Positions 1 through 9,192 are shown, counted from the first letter of the stretch. The stretch: 50,949 bases of DNA from Candidatus Zipacnadia bacterium (GCA_029820995.1 JALGUG010000019.1:1-50949), one strand, 5' to 3'. Notes: generated by a model not told the origin, from the letters alone. Numbers and translations are program-made.

Positions 1-939
1 GACGCTGGTGAATAGGAGCCAGTCGTACTCAGATAGCCGGGCGATGGCCTCGCGGAGCGGGTTGAGGTCCTCGGCGGGAAGGGTCTTGATCGTCGGGATG
101 CGGACCGGAAGGGCGCCCCGTGCCCGGAGCAGGTCGCAGAGCTCATCGGCCCGGTCGCGAGGCCGCGTGACGCCGATGCGGGCGCCGAACAGGGGCAGCA
201 GCTCGAACCACTTGATGTCTTCGCGGAGCGGGACGACGTCGCCCACGACAATCGCGGCAGGGGCCGTGAGGCCCTGCTGGTCCGCCAGAGAGAGAATGTC
301 GTTGAGCGGGCCTGAGATCGTCGCCTGTGTGGGTGTGGTGCCCCACTGGACGAGAGCCACGGGTGTGGTGGGTGGCCGTCCGGCGCGCAAGAGGTCGCGC
401 ACGATCCGGTCGAGGTTGCGGCGGCCCATGAGAATGACGAGTGTATCGGCGGAGGCGAGGGCGCCGAAGTCAACGGCGGGTTCGGCCTTGTCCGCGGTCT
501 CGTGGCCGGTGACGATTAGGAGGCTTGAGGCGACGCCGCGATGCGTGACGGGGATTCCGGCGTAGGCCGGGGCTGCGAGGGCGGATGTGATGCCGGGGAC
601 GATTTCGAAGGGCACACCGGCTTGGGCCAGGGCGAGGGCCTCCTCGCCGCCGCGTCCGAAAAGGAAGGGATCGCCACCCTTGAGACGCACCACGGTCCGG
701 CCCCGACGAGCGTGTTCCACCAGCAGGGCATTGATCTTGTCCTGCGGCATAGCGTGGGCCGCCGGCTGCTTGCCGACGAAGATCAGCTCGGCGTCGGGCG
801 GGGCGTAGCGGAGGAGCTCGTCGGAGGCCAGGCGGTCGTAGACCACAACCTCGGCGGTGCGCAGACAGCGAACGCCCTTGAGCGTGAACAGCTCGGGATC
901 GCCGGGTCCGGCGCCGACTAGATAAACGCGTCCGGTCAT
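1..939 (-). CDS. cobA-hemD: Uroporphyrinogen-III C-methyltransferase / uroporphyrinogen-III synthase fusion (3' partial)
   Basis: Makes precorrin-2 by SAM-dependent methylation of uroporphyrinogen III (cobalamin and siroheme branch) and, through the second domain, closes the tetrapyrrole ring. The reverse-strand frame starts with an ATG at 939 and stays open to the window edge (313 residues visible). Residues 9-15 read GAGPGDP, the SAM-binding start of the methyltransferase fold. About residues 84-99 carry the KGGDPFLFGRGGEE motif. From about residue 252 the text PLFGARIGVTR marks the start of the HemD domain, which is cut off by the edge. The start codon overlaps the stop of the upstream lipoprotein gene by 4 bp (ATGA), so the two are probably translationally coupled. 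The fusion is common in Gram-positive and allied phyla. Other hem genes should lie beyond the edge. Confidence 0.93.
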   Translation of the reverse strand, partial: MTGRVYLVGAGPGDPELFTLKGVRCLRTAEVVVYDRLASDELLRYAPPDAELIFVGKQPAAHAMPQDKINALLVEHARRGRTVVRLKGGDPFLFGRGGEEALALAQAGVPFEIVPGITSALAAPAYAGIPVTHRGVASSLLIVTGHETADKAEPAVDFGALASADTLVILMGRRNLDRIVRDLLRAGRPPTTPVALVQWGTTPTQATISGPLNDILSLADQQGLTAPAAIVVGDVVPLREDIKWFELLPLFGARIGVTRPRDRADELCDLLRARGALPVRIPTIKTLPAEDLNPLREAIARLSEYDWLLFTSV

Positions 940-1553
940 TGTGGCGGGTCCTCGGGGGCCGACAGAAGGGCGTCGGCTAGACAGCGTTCGAAGTCGGGTA
1001 TGTGGCGATCAAGGTGTCCAGCGGCGGCGCTCAAGGTCAGGACATAGCCGCGTCCGGCCCGAAGCGCCGAGCATTGCAGGGCCTCGATGGCCGTGTGGTC
1101 CTGCCGGTGCTTGAGCCGTACGAGACGAGCCGGGACATTCCCGAGGCGGCCCGCACTGCGCTTCACGATCTTGATGTCCTCGGAAGCTGCCTTGAGATCG
1201 CGTTCCTGGCTGAGGCAGAAATCGTCCAACGACTGGCCTACGGCCGGGACCGAGACTACCGTGATGTTGGTGGCGAAGCCGCCCTCGATTGGGCCCAGGA
1301 ACAGCGCTGCCCCGCCGAAGTCAGTGCCGGTCTCCACACGCCAGCCCCGGGGCGCATGGACGATCAGACCCCATTCGTCACTGCGGAACAAGGGGCCCAA
1401 CCGGCCCAGGCTTGGCTCCGAGACCGGCTCAAGCTGATGCACGCCGCGGCGGCAGCCGAGAAGCAGGGGCAGGGCGACCGCCAAGCCCAGCAAGGCGGCG
1501 CCGAGGGGCCGGTGCGGAGCCCAACCGTGCGCTCGGTTGTCGCGCGGGGTCAC
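936..1553 (-). CDS. Hypothetical lipoprotein
   Basis: 205 residues. An N-terminal hydrophobic segment ends in LLGC with the lipidated cysteine at residue 34, so it should be anchored on the outer face of the cytoplasmic membrane. The mature part (about 60-200) has alternating beta segments such as WGLIVHAPRGW and a motif FCLSQERDLK, faintly reminiscent of PsbP/DcrB-like lipoproteins, but I cannot assign a family with confidence. It overlaps the dNTPase gene upstream by 4 bp and the cobA-hemD start downstream by 4 bp, so it sits inside the glyQ-glyS-dgt-cobA operon. No catalytic motif is evident. Confidence 0.75.
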   Translation of the reverse strand: MTPRDNRAHGWAPHRPLGAALLGLAVALPLLLGCRRGVHQLEPVSEPSLGRLGPLFRSDEWGLIVHAPRGWRVETGTDFGGAALFLGPIEGGFATNITVVSVPAVGQSLDDFCLSQERDLKAASEDIKIVKRSAGRLGNVPARLVRLKHRQDHTAIEALQCSALRAGRGYVLTLSAAAGHLDRHIPDFERCLADALLSAPEDPPQ

Positions 1554-2617
1554 TCGGTTGCCTCCGGGTCGAACTGCGTGGGCAGAAACAGGTGGACGTA
1601 TTGCTGACGCGCGAAGCGGTCGGTCATGCCCGCGATCCAGTCGCAGACCAGCCGAGCGCGCAGCTTGCGGTCGGTCGGGACCAGGCCGATGGCCTCGTGC
1701 AGCGCCGTGTCGTCAGCCATATAGGCCTGGAACAGGCCGTGAATAAGCGCCTCAACCTTCTTGATCTGACGGCCCTTGGGTCCGGCGGCATTGTAAACGT
1801 GCTCGAACAGGAAGTCTTTCAACTGGTTGACAGCGCGGACGATGGGCGGCGTCATAGTGATGCGGTCCCGGTCGAGACTGGCGGTGATGAGGTCCGCGAC
1901 CATGGCGTGTACACGCTGGCTGTGCCGTCGGCCCAACAGGGCGATGGCGTCTTCGGGCAGATCGTCAAGCTCGATCAAGCCGGCGCGCAGAGCATCGTCA
2001 ATATCGTGGTTGACATAGGCAATCCGGTCCGCGATGCGGACGACCATCGCTTCCAGGGTGAGGGGGAGGTCGTTCTCGAGTCCCTCCTCGAGGTCCGCCT
2101 CGCCCTTGGTGTGCGCCACAATGCCGTCGCGGACCTCGGCGGTGAGATTGAGGCCGCAGCCGTCGCGCTCCAGCTCATCCACGACGCGCAGGCTGTGTTC
2201 GTGATGGGCGAAATGCGCGTCGGGGTCCACAGCGCGATAGGCGCTGTCCAGGGCCCACTCGCCGGCGTGGCCGAACGGGGTATGTCCGACGTCGTGCGCC
2301 AGGGCAATGGCCTCCGTGAGCTCCTCGTTAAAGCGGAGGGCCTTGGAGATAGTGCGCGCAATCTGGGCGACCTCGAGGGTGTGGGTCAGGCGCGTGCGGT
2401 AATGATCGCCGCGCGGAGCAATGAACACCTGGGTCTTGTGGGCCAAGCGGCGGAAGGCCTTGCAGTTGTGGATGATGCGGTCACGGTCGCGCTGGTACTC
2501 GGTGCGCACGACGCACGGTGTCTCCGGCTGGCGGCGACCGCGCGTTTCCGCGCTCAACGCGGCATAGGGAGACAAGGTCTCCCGTTCGAGCTGTTCGGTG
2601 CGTTCGCGGATGGTCAT
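1550..2617 (-). CDS. dgt: Deoxyguanosinetriphosphate triphosphohydrolase-like HD protein
   Basis: 355 residues, HD-superfamily metal-dependent phosphohydrolase that removes the whole triphosphate from dNTPs (dGTPase-like family). The N-terminal YQRDRDRIIHNCKAFRRL is characteristic of this family. Metal ligands are visible as H79 in RLTHTLEV and H108-D109 in ALAHDVGHTPFGH, with a further HD-type aspartate in the NHDIDD segment. Its length fits the short type-2 dGTPase-like proteins. It begins 18 bp after the glyS stop, on the same strand, and shares a 4-bp overlap with the next lipoprotein gene. The true substrate among dNTPs cannot be told from sequence. Confidence 0.93.
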   Translation of the reverse strand: MTIRERTEQLERETLSPYAALSAETRGRRQPETPCVVRTEYQRDRDRIIHNCKAFRRLAHKTQVFIAPRGDHYRTRLTHTLEVAQIARTISKALRFNEELTEAIALAHDVGHTPFGHAGEWALDSAYRAVDPDAHFAHHEHSLRVVDELERDGCGLNLTAEVRDGIVAHTKGEADLEEGLENDLPLTLEAMVVRIADRIAYVNHDIDDALRAGLIELDDLPEDAIALLGRRHSQRVHAMVADLITASLDRDRITMTPPIVRAVNQLKDFLFEHVYNAAGPKGRQIKKVEALIHGLFQAYMADDTALHEAIGLVPTDRKLRARLVCDWIAGMTDRFARQQYVHLFLPTQFDPEATE

Positions 2618-2635
2618 CGGACTGTCCGGACCGCC

Positions 2636-4741
2636 CTACTCGATGACAACCTGGGTGAAATCGGCAACCCGCAGGAACAGATTGTCCAGCGAGCGGAGCA
2701 GGGCCAGGCGGTTGTGGCGCAACGCGTCGTCATCGGTCATCACCAGGACGTCGTCGAAGAAGCGGTCAATCGGCTCGCGCAGGTGTGTGAGGTGCAGCCA
2801 GACCGTGGGCCACTGCGGCTCGCCGTCGAGGGCCTCGGCACAGATCTGCGCCACATGGGCGAAGCGTCTGTGGAGTGCCTGCTCGGAGGGCTCAACGAGG
2901 GCGTCCGGATCGCACACGGCATCGTCGGGCGTATCGGTGGGGCGCACAATGTTCGCCACGCGGGTCGCGGCGATGCACAGGGGTTCGAAGTCGGTATCGG
3001 ACTTGCGGCGGTCGCCCAGCAGAACCGCGCGTTCGTAGGCGGCGAGTAGATCGGGGCAAGGCGCCGCCAGAACCGCACGGCGAAGGTCATAGGCGATGCC
3101 GGCGTCGTCGAGAACGGCGTCCAGACGCTGGAGAAAGAACCGGTGCAGGGCGGCCAACGGTTGGTAGTCTTCGGGCGTGTTCTTGGGGTACTCAGCCGGA
3201 GCCGGAAAGGCAGCCAGCGCGGGCTCTAGCACCGCCGGGAGGGCTAGGCGCCAGTCGGCCTCAAGGATAATGCTCAGAATGCCCTGGGCCTGGCGGCGGA
3301 GGGCATAGGGGTCAGCGGTTCCGCGAGGGAGAAGGCCCTGGGAAAAGCAGGCGGCCAAGTTGTCGAGCTTGTCGGCGAGGCTGAGCAGGCGGCCCGGCCC
3401 GGTGGAGGGAATGGCGGCGCCGGCGGAGCCGGGCTGATAGTGCTCGCGAATGGCCCGCCAGACGGGCTCCGGCTCGCCGTCGAGGCGAGCGTATTCTCCG
3501 CCCATGCGGCCCTGCAGGCTGGCGAAGTCCAGGACCATGTCGGTCACCAGATCGCACTTGGACAACCGAGCAGCTCGTTGAGCCGCGGCGCGGTCCTGGT
3601 CGGAGATGGTGAGCTGGTCGGCGAGAATCGCCACCAGGTGCTCCAGACGGTGCGTCTTGTCCAGCAGGCTGCCCAGTCCCTGGATGTAGGTGACGCGCTC
3701 CAGGTCCTCCAGGCGTGCTTGCAGGGGCCGTCGCCGGTCGCGCTCGAAGTAGAACCGCGCATCGGCCAGTCGGGGACGGACTACCCGCTCCGCGCCGGTT
3801 CGTACCGTGTCCAAGTGGGCCTCGTCGCCGTTGCGCACCGCGACAAACTTGTTCACCAGGTTCCCGTCCGGGGCTTCCAGGGCGAAGTACTTCTGGTGCC
3901 CTTCGAGGACGGTAACGAGCACGTCGTCCGGCAGCGCGAGGAAGTCCGGCTCGAACTCTCCAACGAATGCAGTCGGGAACTCGACCAGAAAGCTGACCTC
4001 GGTGAGCAGGTCCTCATCCCAGCGGACGCCGGCGCCGGCGTCCGCGGCGCACTGGGCGACTTGCGTGCGGATCAGCTCGCGGCGTTCGCGGTGGTCCGCA
4101 ATGACATGGGCGGCGCGCAGGGCGTCGAGGTAGCCGTGGGGCGAGGCGAGAGGAACGGGGTCCCGGCACAGGAAGCGATGTCCGCGGGATTGGCGGCCGG
4201 AGCGCACGCCCTCGATCTCGAAGGGCACCACCTGCTCGCCCAGCAGCGCGACGAGCCAGCGAAGGGGTCGCGCGAAGCGGGCCGTGGTGTTCGCCCAGCG
4301 CATACTCTTGGGGAAGCTCAGGCCGAGTACCAGCGAAGGCAGGTCACGGGCCAACAGCTCCAGCGCCGGGAGGCCCTCGTCCTCAAAGACGGCGTACGCG
4401 AAGGCGCCCTTGTCGGTCTCGCGCACTTCCAGGCTCTCTACGGGCACGCCCTTGCTGCGAGCAAAGCCTTCGGCGGCGCGGGTGGGCTTGCCCTCCGCGT
4501 CAAAGGCGACCTCGGCTTTGGGCCCGCGCACCTCCTGGCGCGTGCTCTGCTGCCGGTCGGCCAGGGCACACAGCAGCACAGCCAGACGGCGGGGAGTGCC
4601 GTAAGTGGTGATCTCACCGTGGTCCAGGCGGTGGCGTTGGCAGAGCTCAAGGAGGCCGGTCTCCAGTTGGTCCAGAGCCGGAAGCACCATCGAGGCCGGG
4701 ATCTCCTCGACACCGATCTCGAGCAGGAAATCGCTGGGCAT
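2636..4741 (-). CDS. glyS: Glycine--tRNA ligase beta subunit
   Basis: 701 residues, the beta chain of the alpha2beta2 bacterial glycyl-tRNA synthetase. It contributes tRNA recognition while the alpha chain activates glycine. The N-terminus (LLEIGVEEIPASMV) and internal motifs (LEGHQKYFAL, FVAVRNGD, YFERDRR, KCDLVTDMV, DPYALRRQAQGI) are diagnostic. The C-terminal anticodon-binding part (FFDDVLVMTDDDALRHNRLA) is intact. Start ATG at 4741 has an AGGAG ribosome site. It follows glyQ by 23 bp, as in most bacteria with the split enzyme. The split form separates this organism from lineages with the single-chain GlyRS. Confidence 0.98.
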   Translation of the reverse strand: MPSDFLLEIGVEEIPASMVLPALDQLETGLLELCQRHRLDHGEITTYGTPRRLAVLLCALADRQQSTRQEVRGPKAEVAFDAEGKPTRAAEGFARSKGVPVESLEVRETDKGAFAYAVFEDEGLPALELLARDLPSLVLGLSFPKSMRWANTTARFARPLRWLVALLGEQVVPFEIEGVRSGRQSRGHRFLCRDPVPLASPHGYLDALRAAHVIADHRERRELIRTQVAQCAADAGAGVRWDEDLLTEVSFLVEFPTAFVGEFEPDFLALPDDVLVTVLEGHQKYFALEAPDGNLVNKFVAVRNGDEAHLDTVRTGAERVVRPRLADARFYFERDRRRPLQARLEDLERVTYIQGLGSLLDKTHRLEHLVAILADQLTISDQDRAAAQRAARLSKCDLVTDMVLDFASLQGRMGGEYARLDGEPEPVWRAIREHYQPGSAGAAIPSTGPGRLLSLADKLDNLAACFSQGLLPRGTADPYALRRQAQGILSIILEADWRLALPAVLEPALAAFPAPAEYPKNTPEDYQPLAALHRFFLQRLDAVLDDAGIAYDLRRAVLAAPCPDLLAAYERAVLLGDRRKSDTDFEPLCIAATRVANIVRPTDTPDDAVCDPDALVEPSEQALHRRFAHVAQICAEALDGEPQWPTVWLHLTHLREPIDRFFDDVLVMTDDDALRHNRLALLRSLDNLFLRVADFTQVVIE

Positions 4742-4764
4742 GAAACACTCCTACGGACGCAGAG

Positions 4765-5649
4765 CTACGCAGGAACGGCCGGCTGGGACAGCAGGGGAAA
4801 GCCGCGGGCTTCCCGTTCGGCGTAGTAGAGCTTGGCGATTTGGACCGCCAGCTTGCGGCAGCGACCGATAAGCAGGGCGCGTTCGCTGACACTGACGGCG
4901 CCACGCGCGTCCAGCAGGTTGAAGGTGTGCGAACACTTCAGGCAATAGTCGTAGGCCGGCAGGGGCCGACCCAGGTCAATGATGCGCTGGGCCTCGGCCT
5001 CGTACAGCTCGAATAGTCGGCGCAGGGCGGTGATGTCGGCGTCGTCGAAGTTGTAGTGCGAGAACTCCACCTCTTCCTGGTAGCGGATCTCGCCGTAGCT
5101 GACAGTGTCGGACCACATCAGGTCGCGATAGTTGTCCACGTTCTGCAGGTACATCGCCAGCCGCTCGGGGCCGTAGGTGATCTCCGCCGACACAGGGCGG
5201 CACTCCAGGCCGCCCACTTGCTGGAAGTACGTGAATTGGGTGATCTCCATGCCGTCGAGCCAGACTTCCCAGCCGACGCCGGCGGCGCCGAGGGAGGGCG
5301 ACTCCCAATCGTCTTCCACGAACCGGATGTCGTGCGCCAGGGGGTCAAGGCCCAGTGCTTCCAGACTGTTCAGGTAGCGTTCCTGGATGTCGTCGGGCGA
5401 GGGCTTCATGATGACCTGGTGCTGGAAGAACTTCTGGAAGCGATTGGGATTCTCGCCGTATCGGCCATCGGTCGGGCGGCGGGAGGGCTGCACATAGGCC
5501 ACGTTCCAGGGCTCGGGGCCGATGGCGCGCAAGAAGGTGTCGGGGCTCATGGTGCCGGCACCCATCTCGAGGTCGTAGGGCTGGGTAATGACGCATCCCT
5601 GCGCCTGCCAGTAGTCGTTGAGTGTGGCCAGTAGCCGTTGAAACGTCAT
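4765..5649 (-). CDS. glyQ: Glycine--tRNA ligase alpha subunit
   Basis: 294 residues, normal length for the class II catalytic alpha chain. The N-terminus ([13 protein letters not shown], then [16 protein letters not shown]) and the segments [12 protein letters not shown] and [15 protein letters not shown] are hallmark GlyQ motifs, including class II motif 2 near [14 protein letters not shown]. The ATG at 5649 overlaps the TGA of the upstream PD-(D/E)XK nuclease gene by 4 bp. glyS follows after 23 bp. Expression probably depends on the promoter at 6574-6602 in front of the nuclease gene. Confidence 0.98.
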   Translation of the reverse strand: MTFQRLLATLNDYWQAQGCVITQPYDLEMGAGTMSPDTFLRAIGPEPWNVAYVQPSRRPTDGRYGENPNRFQKFFQHQVIMKPSPDDIQERYLNSLEALGLDPLAHDIRFVEDDWESPSLGAAGVGWEVWLDGMEITQFTYFQQVGGLECRPVSAEITYGPERLAMYLQNVDNYRDLMWSDTVSYGEIRYQEEVEFSHYNFDDADITALRRLFELYEAEAQRIIDLGRPLPAYDYCLKCSHTFNLLDARGAVSVSERALLIGRCRKLAVQIAKLYYAEREARGFPLLSQPAVPA

Positions 5650-6485
5650 GATAAGTGGTCCTTGTGCGGCATATCGTCGTCGGCGAGCCCCCAGGCGCCG
5701 CTGAGCGTGTCACCCCGGTGGTCTTTTTGCGGCGCTGGGCTCGTGGTTGGCGGGTGAGTCCGTGCTGTGTCCCGGGCCGTCGGTGCAGCGGACGTACTGT
5801 CCGAGGGGTGGGACCCGCTAAAGGCGACCCGCGGCACATAGACGACCATGTCGCAGGTCTCGAAACGGGCGATCTCCACTCCGTGCACACTCAGATTGCC
5901 GACGCGGCTTAGATAGGCGGCGGTCCGGCCCAGGGCCGGGGGAAGACGGTCTGCGACCAAGACCAGGTCGAGAGAACCGGCGTCCAGATTCGCGTCAATG
6001 GCCTGTCGAAATCGCTCCGGGTCAAAGTCAGTGTCGTGTTCGTCAGTGTCGCGCCAGAAAAAACGTCCGGCCTCCGCCAGAGTTTGCGCCGCCCTGAGCC
6101 GAACGTCGCAGCACCGGCCGCTGCTGAAGAAGTCGAGGGCGATGCGCTCCAAGTCGGCGTACGATTGTCCCCAGAGGGCAGCCGCGTAGTCCAGGACCTG
6201 AGCGAGCGCACGCCGGCGGTCGGAGCTGGCCAGGAGCTTGAACTCCACGACCACAATATGCCCCTCGCGGTCGAGCGCCAGGAGGTCGGGCAGGCCGGGG
6301 GCCAGCGGCACTTCCCGGCCAATGGAGAGCAGCGGCGTTAGGCCCAAGGCTTCGTGCGGCAGAAGCTCCGGATGAGCGGCGCAGACCCCCTGCAATTCGG
6401 CCTCGTTGTGAGGAGGAGCCTCCGCCAGCACTGCCAGTTGGCGCAATTCGGACCCCCGCTGCACCAAGATTCTGCGCGCTCCCAT
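5646..6485 (-). CDS. PD-(D/E)XK nuclease-fold protein (NucS/DUF91-like)
   Basis: 279 residues from the ATG at 6485, which has AAGGA about 10 nt upstream and lies after a good promoter (6574-6602). The frame is open further upstream but those codons look like read-through. A restriction-like nuclease core is visible: P66-D67 in [10 protein letters not shown]81 and K83 in VVVEFKLL, then a Q96/Y100 pair in QVLDYAA as in RecB/NucS-type nucleases. An acidic N-terminal helix (NEAELQ) fits as well. The C-terminus after about residue 220 is proline, serine and threonine rich, and possibly disordered. Cleavage specificity is unknown. It overlaps glyQ by 4 bp, an unusual partner for a tRNA synthetase. 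The family call rests on motifs only. Confidence 0.75.
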   Translation of the reverse strand: MGARRILVQRGSELRQLAVLAEAPPHNEAELQGVCAAHPELLPHEALGLTPLLSIGREVPLAPGLPDLLALDREGHIVVVEFKLLASSDRRRALAQVLDYAAALWGQSYADLERIALDFFSSGRCCDVRLRAAQTLAEAGRFFWRDTDEHDTDFDPERFRQAIDANLDAGSLDLVLVADRLPPALGRTAAYLSRVGNLSVHGVEIARFETCDMVVYVPRVAFSGSHPSDSTSAAPTARDTARTHPPTTSPAPQKDHRGDTLSGAWGLADDDMPHKDHLS

Positions 6486-7098
6486 GCTGCGTCGTTCCTT
6501 TTGATCGGAAGCGGCTGCAACCGAGGTCCAGCACATACGCCCCCGGCGGGCTGGTCCGCGGCGTACGGACGATAGTATGTGTTGTGACGCCGGTGCTGTC
6601 AAGGCACGGGTCATGCCGTGAGCGACGCGACGGAACAGCTTGCCGGTTGCGGTATGCTGCATGGCAGCGGGAGCAAGCCTGGTTGATGTTGCTGAAGGCT
6701 GTCTTGGCAGCGTCGAGGTCCCGTTGGGCGACGGCCGCGGCGCATGAATCCGCCGCCGTCTGCAATTCCTCGCGGCGGCGGTTGAAGCCGCTGACGCCCG
6801 GGGCCTCGGGGATAGCGGCCGCGAGCTGCTTGAGCCGCTTGCTCTTCGTCAGCATGCCCTGGAGCGAATCGCGGCCCAGCGTATCGCCGATCTCGGTGAC
6901 GACGGGCTGCATGCGCTTCATGAGGTCCTCAACCTCGGGCACCTGGCCCGGCGTGCTCTTGGGCGACCTGGGAGGCCGGCTGGGCGTAATAGCCTGCCGG
7001 GCGCAGCCCAATCCGAGCGCGACCAGAGACGCCAGGAGCAGGCCCGCAATAGCGGCACGCCGCGGTTGACAGCCCCGGTTCCCGTTCGTAGCGTTCAT
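6043..7098 (-). CDS. Cytochrome c'-like lipoprotein with open C-terminal read-through
   Basis: The first about 150 residues look real: lipobox LGLGC with C32, a helical region (LMKRMQPVVTEIGDTL, then QTAADSCAAAVAQRDLDAAKTAF) and a terminal haem-binding CSRCHAAYR (C142, C145, H146) exactly as at the end of cytochrome c' four-helix bundles. A normal family member would stop within a few residues of this motif, near 6640. Here the frame stays open for about 200 more residues to 6043, antagonistic to the nuclease gene in another frame and running over its promoter. That tail is low-complexity and shadow-like. Either a stop was lost, a base is wrong near 6610-6650, or the tail is really made. It follows thrS by 32 bp. 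A periplasmic or membrane-tethered redox role is inferred. Confidence 0.6.
   Translation of the reverse strand: MNATNGNRGCQPRRAAIAGLLLASLVALGLGCARQAITPSRPPRSPKSTPGQVPEVEDLMKRMQPVVTEIGDTLGRDSLQGMLTKSKRLKQLAAAIPEAPGVSGFNRRREELQTAADSCAAAVAQRDLDAAKTAFSNINQACSRCHAAYRNRQAVPSRRSRHDPCLDSTGVTTHTIVRTPRTSPPGAYVLDLGCSRFRSKGTTQHGSAQNLGAAGVRIAPTGSAGGGSSSQRGRIAGGLRRSSGASAARSLGPNAAALHWPGSAAGPRPARPPGARPRGAYCGRGVQAPGQLRPPACARSGPGLRGCPLGTIVRRLGAHRPRLLQQRPVLRRSAQGGANSGGGRTFFLARH
6574..6602 (-). promoter_or_regulatory. Sigma-70-like promoter for nuclease-glyQ-glyS
   Basis: Reverse-strand -35 TTGACA at 6597-6602, 17-bp spacer, -10 CATACT at 6574-6579. Transcription would begin near 6567, about 80 nt before the nuclease ATG at 6485. 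It lies inside the read-through part of the cytochrome-like frame, which argues that the region is really intergenic. Confidence 0.65.
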
Positions 7099-7130
7099 GC
7101 GACCAGCGGGTGGCGGCCGGGAAGCCGCGT

Positions 7131-9092
7131 CTAGGTGCGCGGCGGCTGGGCCTCAGCCAGCAAGCGGTCTCGGAAGTCGGCCAGAGGCACAGCGCCTTCG
7201 TCGCCCTGTTCGCGGGACCGCACCGCAACAGTCTGCCCCTCCCGCTCTTTGTCGCCGACCACGAGCATATAGGGCACCTTTTGGGCCTGGTTGTCGCGAA
7301 TGCGGTAGCCCAGGGTTTCGCTGCGAGCGTCGAGTTGCACCCGCAGCCCGGCCGCGAAGAGCTCGGCGCGGACGCGCTCCGCGTAGTCCTGGTGCCGCTC
7401 GGCGATGGGAAGCACGACCGCCTGGACCGGCGCGAGCCAGACGGGAAAGGTACCGGCGCAGTTCTCAATGAGCGCGCCCAGGAAACGCTCGATGCCGGCC
7501 AGGACGACGCGGTGGACCATGGTTGGGCGATGCTCGCGACCGTCGTCGCCGACATACGTCATATCGAACCGCTCAGGCAGGTTGAAGTCGCATTGAATCG
7601 TAGGCCCCTGCCACTCACGGTCCAGGGCATCGCGGAGCTTGACGTCAATCTTGGGCCCGTAGAAGACGCCCTCGCCGGGATCAACCTCGTACTTTTCGCC
7701 GTGGTGTTCCAGGGCCGAGGCCAGAGCGCCCGTAGCGCGCTCCCACATCTCGTCCGTGCCCAGCGACTTCTCGGGTCGCGTGCTCAGGTAGATATCATAG
7801 TGCTCGAACCCGAACGTGTGCAGCATGTCCTTGGCGAAGTTGAGAACGCCGATGAGTTCGGCTTCCAGTTGGTCCGGGCGGCAGAAGATGTGGGCATCGT
7901 CCTGCGTGAACCCGCGGACCCGCAGCAGGCCGTGGAGCACGCCGGCCCGCTCGTGGCGGTAGACCGTCCCCAGCTCGAAGTAGCGGATCGGCAGGTCGCG
8001 ATAGCTGCGAGTGTGCTGTTTGTAGATCAGGATATGCCCGGGGCAGTTCATGGGCTTGATGCCGTACGAGCGGCCCTCGATCTCCGTGTAGTACATCGGG
8101 TAATTCTGCTGGGCGTGGCCGGACGTCTCCCAGATGTCGGCTTTAACCAGGTGAGGCGTGACCACGAGCTGGTAGCCGCGCTTCAGATGCTCCCGAATGA
8201 GAAAGTCCTCGATGACGTGGCGGAGCATGGCTCCCTTGGGATGGTAGTAAACCAGGCCCTGGCCGGCTTCCTGATGGAAGCTGAATAGGTCCAGTTCGCG
8301 ACCCAGGAGGCGGTGGTCGCGTTTCTTCGCCTCTTCCAGGCGGGCGAGGTACTCGTCGAGCTCCTTCTGCGTCGGGAAGCAGGTGCCGTAGATGCGCTGG
8401 AGCATCGGGCGGCGTTCGTCTCCGCGCCAGTAGGCGCCGGCGACGTTTAGCAGCTTGACGCGGCCGATCTTGCCGGTGTCGGGCAGGTGCGGGCCGCGGC
8501 AGAGGTCCACGAAGTCGCCGTCGTGGTAGAGCGTCACGACCCCGCTCTCGTTCACCTGGGCTTCGTCCGCCGTTTCCTCGTCGGCCGCCGCCTGCTGCAG
8601 ATCGTCCAGGATCTCGACCTTGTAGTCTTCTCCGGCCTGCTCAAATCGCGCGCGCGCCTCGGCCAGCGGAAGCTCTTCCCGGACGAAGGGCGCGGCCTCG
8701 TCAATAATCTGTTTCATGCGGGCCTCGATGCGCTCGAGGTCCTCGGCACTGAAGGGCGTGTCGCTGTCGAAGTCGTAATAGAATCCGTCCTCGATGGCGG
8801 GCCCGATGGCCAGCTTCGTGCCCGGGAAGAGGTCCTGAACCGCCTGGGCCATGACGTGGGAAGTGGAGTGGCGATAGACCCGGCGGCCCTCGGGATCGGC
8901 GAAGGTTAGGATGGCGACCTCGGCATCCTCTTCCAGCGGCGTGCTCAAGTCAACGAGTTGACCGTTGACGCGGGCCGCGACCGCAGCTTGGGCGAGCCGG
9001 GGGCCGATCTGCTCGGCCAGGGCCGCGGCAGTGGTGCCCCGCTCGCACTCGAGCACGGACTTGTCCGGAAGCGTCACCTTGATCGTTCCCAT
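7131..9092 (-). CDS. thrS: Threonine--tRNA ligase
   Basis: 653 residues from the ATG at 9092 (GAGAGG ribosome site; longer in-frame starts are dismissed because the TGS domain begins here with IKVTLPDKS). The domain order is complete: TGS (about 1-62), the editing domain with HSTSHVMAQA and VDLCRGPHL, and the class II core with YHPKGA (motif 1), RHERAG (motif 2) and LAGIERFLGAL (motif 3). The C-terminal anticodon-binding domain is present (VLPIAERHQDYAERV, SETLGYRIRDNQ). It charges tRNA-Thr in the cytosol. Its leader between 9093 and 9303 holds a terminator hairpin and no obvious promoter, so it may be read from the tRNA-Val promoter upstream. The cytochrome-like gene follows after 32 bp. Confidence 0.98.
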   Translation of the reverse strand: MGTIKVTLPDKSVLECERGTTAAALAEQIGPRLAQAAVAARVNGQLVDLSTPLEEDAEVAILTFADPEGRRVYRHSTSHVMAQAVQDLFPGTKLAIGPAIEDGFYYDFDSDTPFSAEDLERIEARMKQIIDEAAPFVREELPLAEARARFEQAGEDYKVEILDDLQQAAADEETADEAQVNESGVVTLYHDGDFVDLCRGPHLPDTGKIGRVKLLNVAGAYWRGDERRPMLQRIYGTCFPTQKELDEYLARLEEAKKRDHRLLGRELDLFSFHQEAGQGLVYYHPKGAMLRHVIEDFLIREHLKRGYQLVVTPHLVKADIWETSGHAQQNYPMYYTEIEGRSYGIKPMNCPGHILIYKQHTRSYRDLPIRYFELGTVYRHERAGVLHGLLRVRGFTQDDAHIFCRPDQLEAELIGVLNFAKDMLHTFGFEHYDIYLSTRPEKSLGTDEMWERATGALASALEHHGEKYEVDPGEGVFYGPKIDVKLRDALDREWQGPTIQCDFNLPERFDMTYVGDDGREHRPTMVHRVVLAGIERFLGALIENCAGTFPVWLAPVQAVVLPIAERHQDYAERVRAELFAAGLRVQLDARSETLGYRIRDNQAQKVPYMLVVGDKEREGQTVAVRSREQGDEGAVPLADFRDRLLAEAQPPRT

Positions 9093-9162
9093 GGGGCACC
9101 AACCTCTCGGCTTGGTTTGGACGCTGCGTCGCGGCGGACAACAGCAGCGACGCGAAACGAGC

Positions 9163-9192
9163 AAAACCGCGCCCCGGCAGTCCGGGACGCGG
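9163..9192 (-). terminator. Intrinsic terminator or attenuator ahead of thrS
   Basis: On the reverse strand an 11-bp stem (CCGCGTCCCGG, loop ACTG, then CCGGGGCGCGG, one G-T pair) is followed directly by TTTT. It is placed between tRNA-Val and the thrS start. It could simply end the tRNA transcript or act as an attenuator for thrS. Confidence 0.75.

Noticed and set aside
1289-3049. 586-residue plus-strand open frame over dgt and the end of glyS
   Set aside because: Antisense shadow in GC-rich DNA; the minus-strand dgt and glyS motifs are clear.
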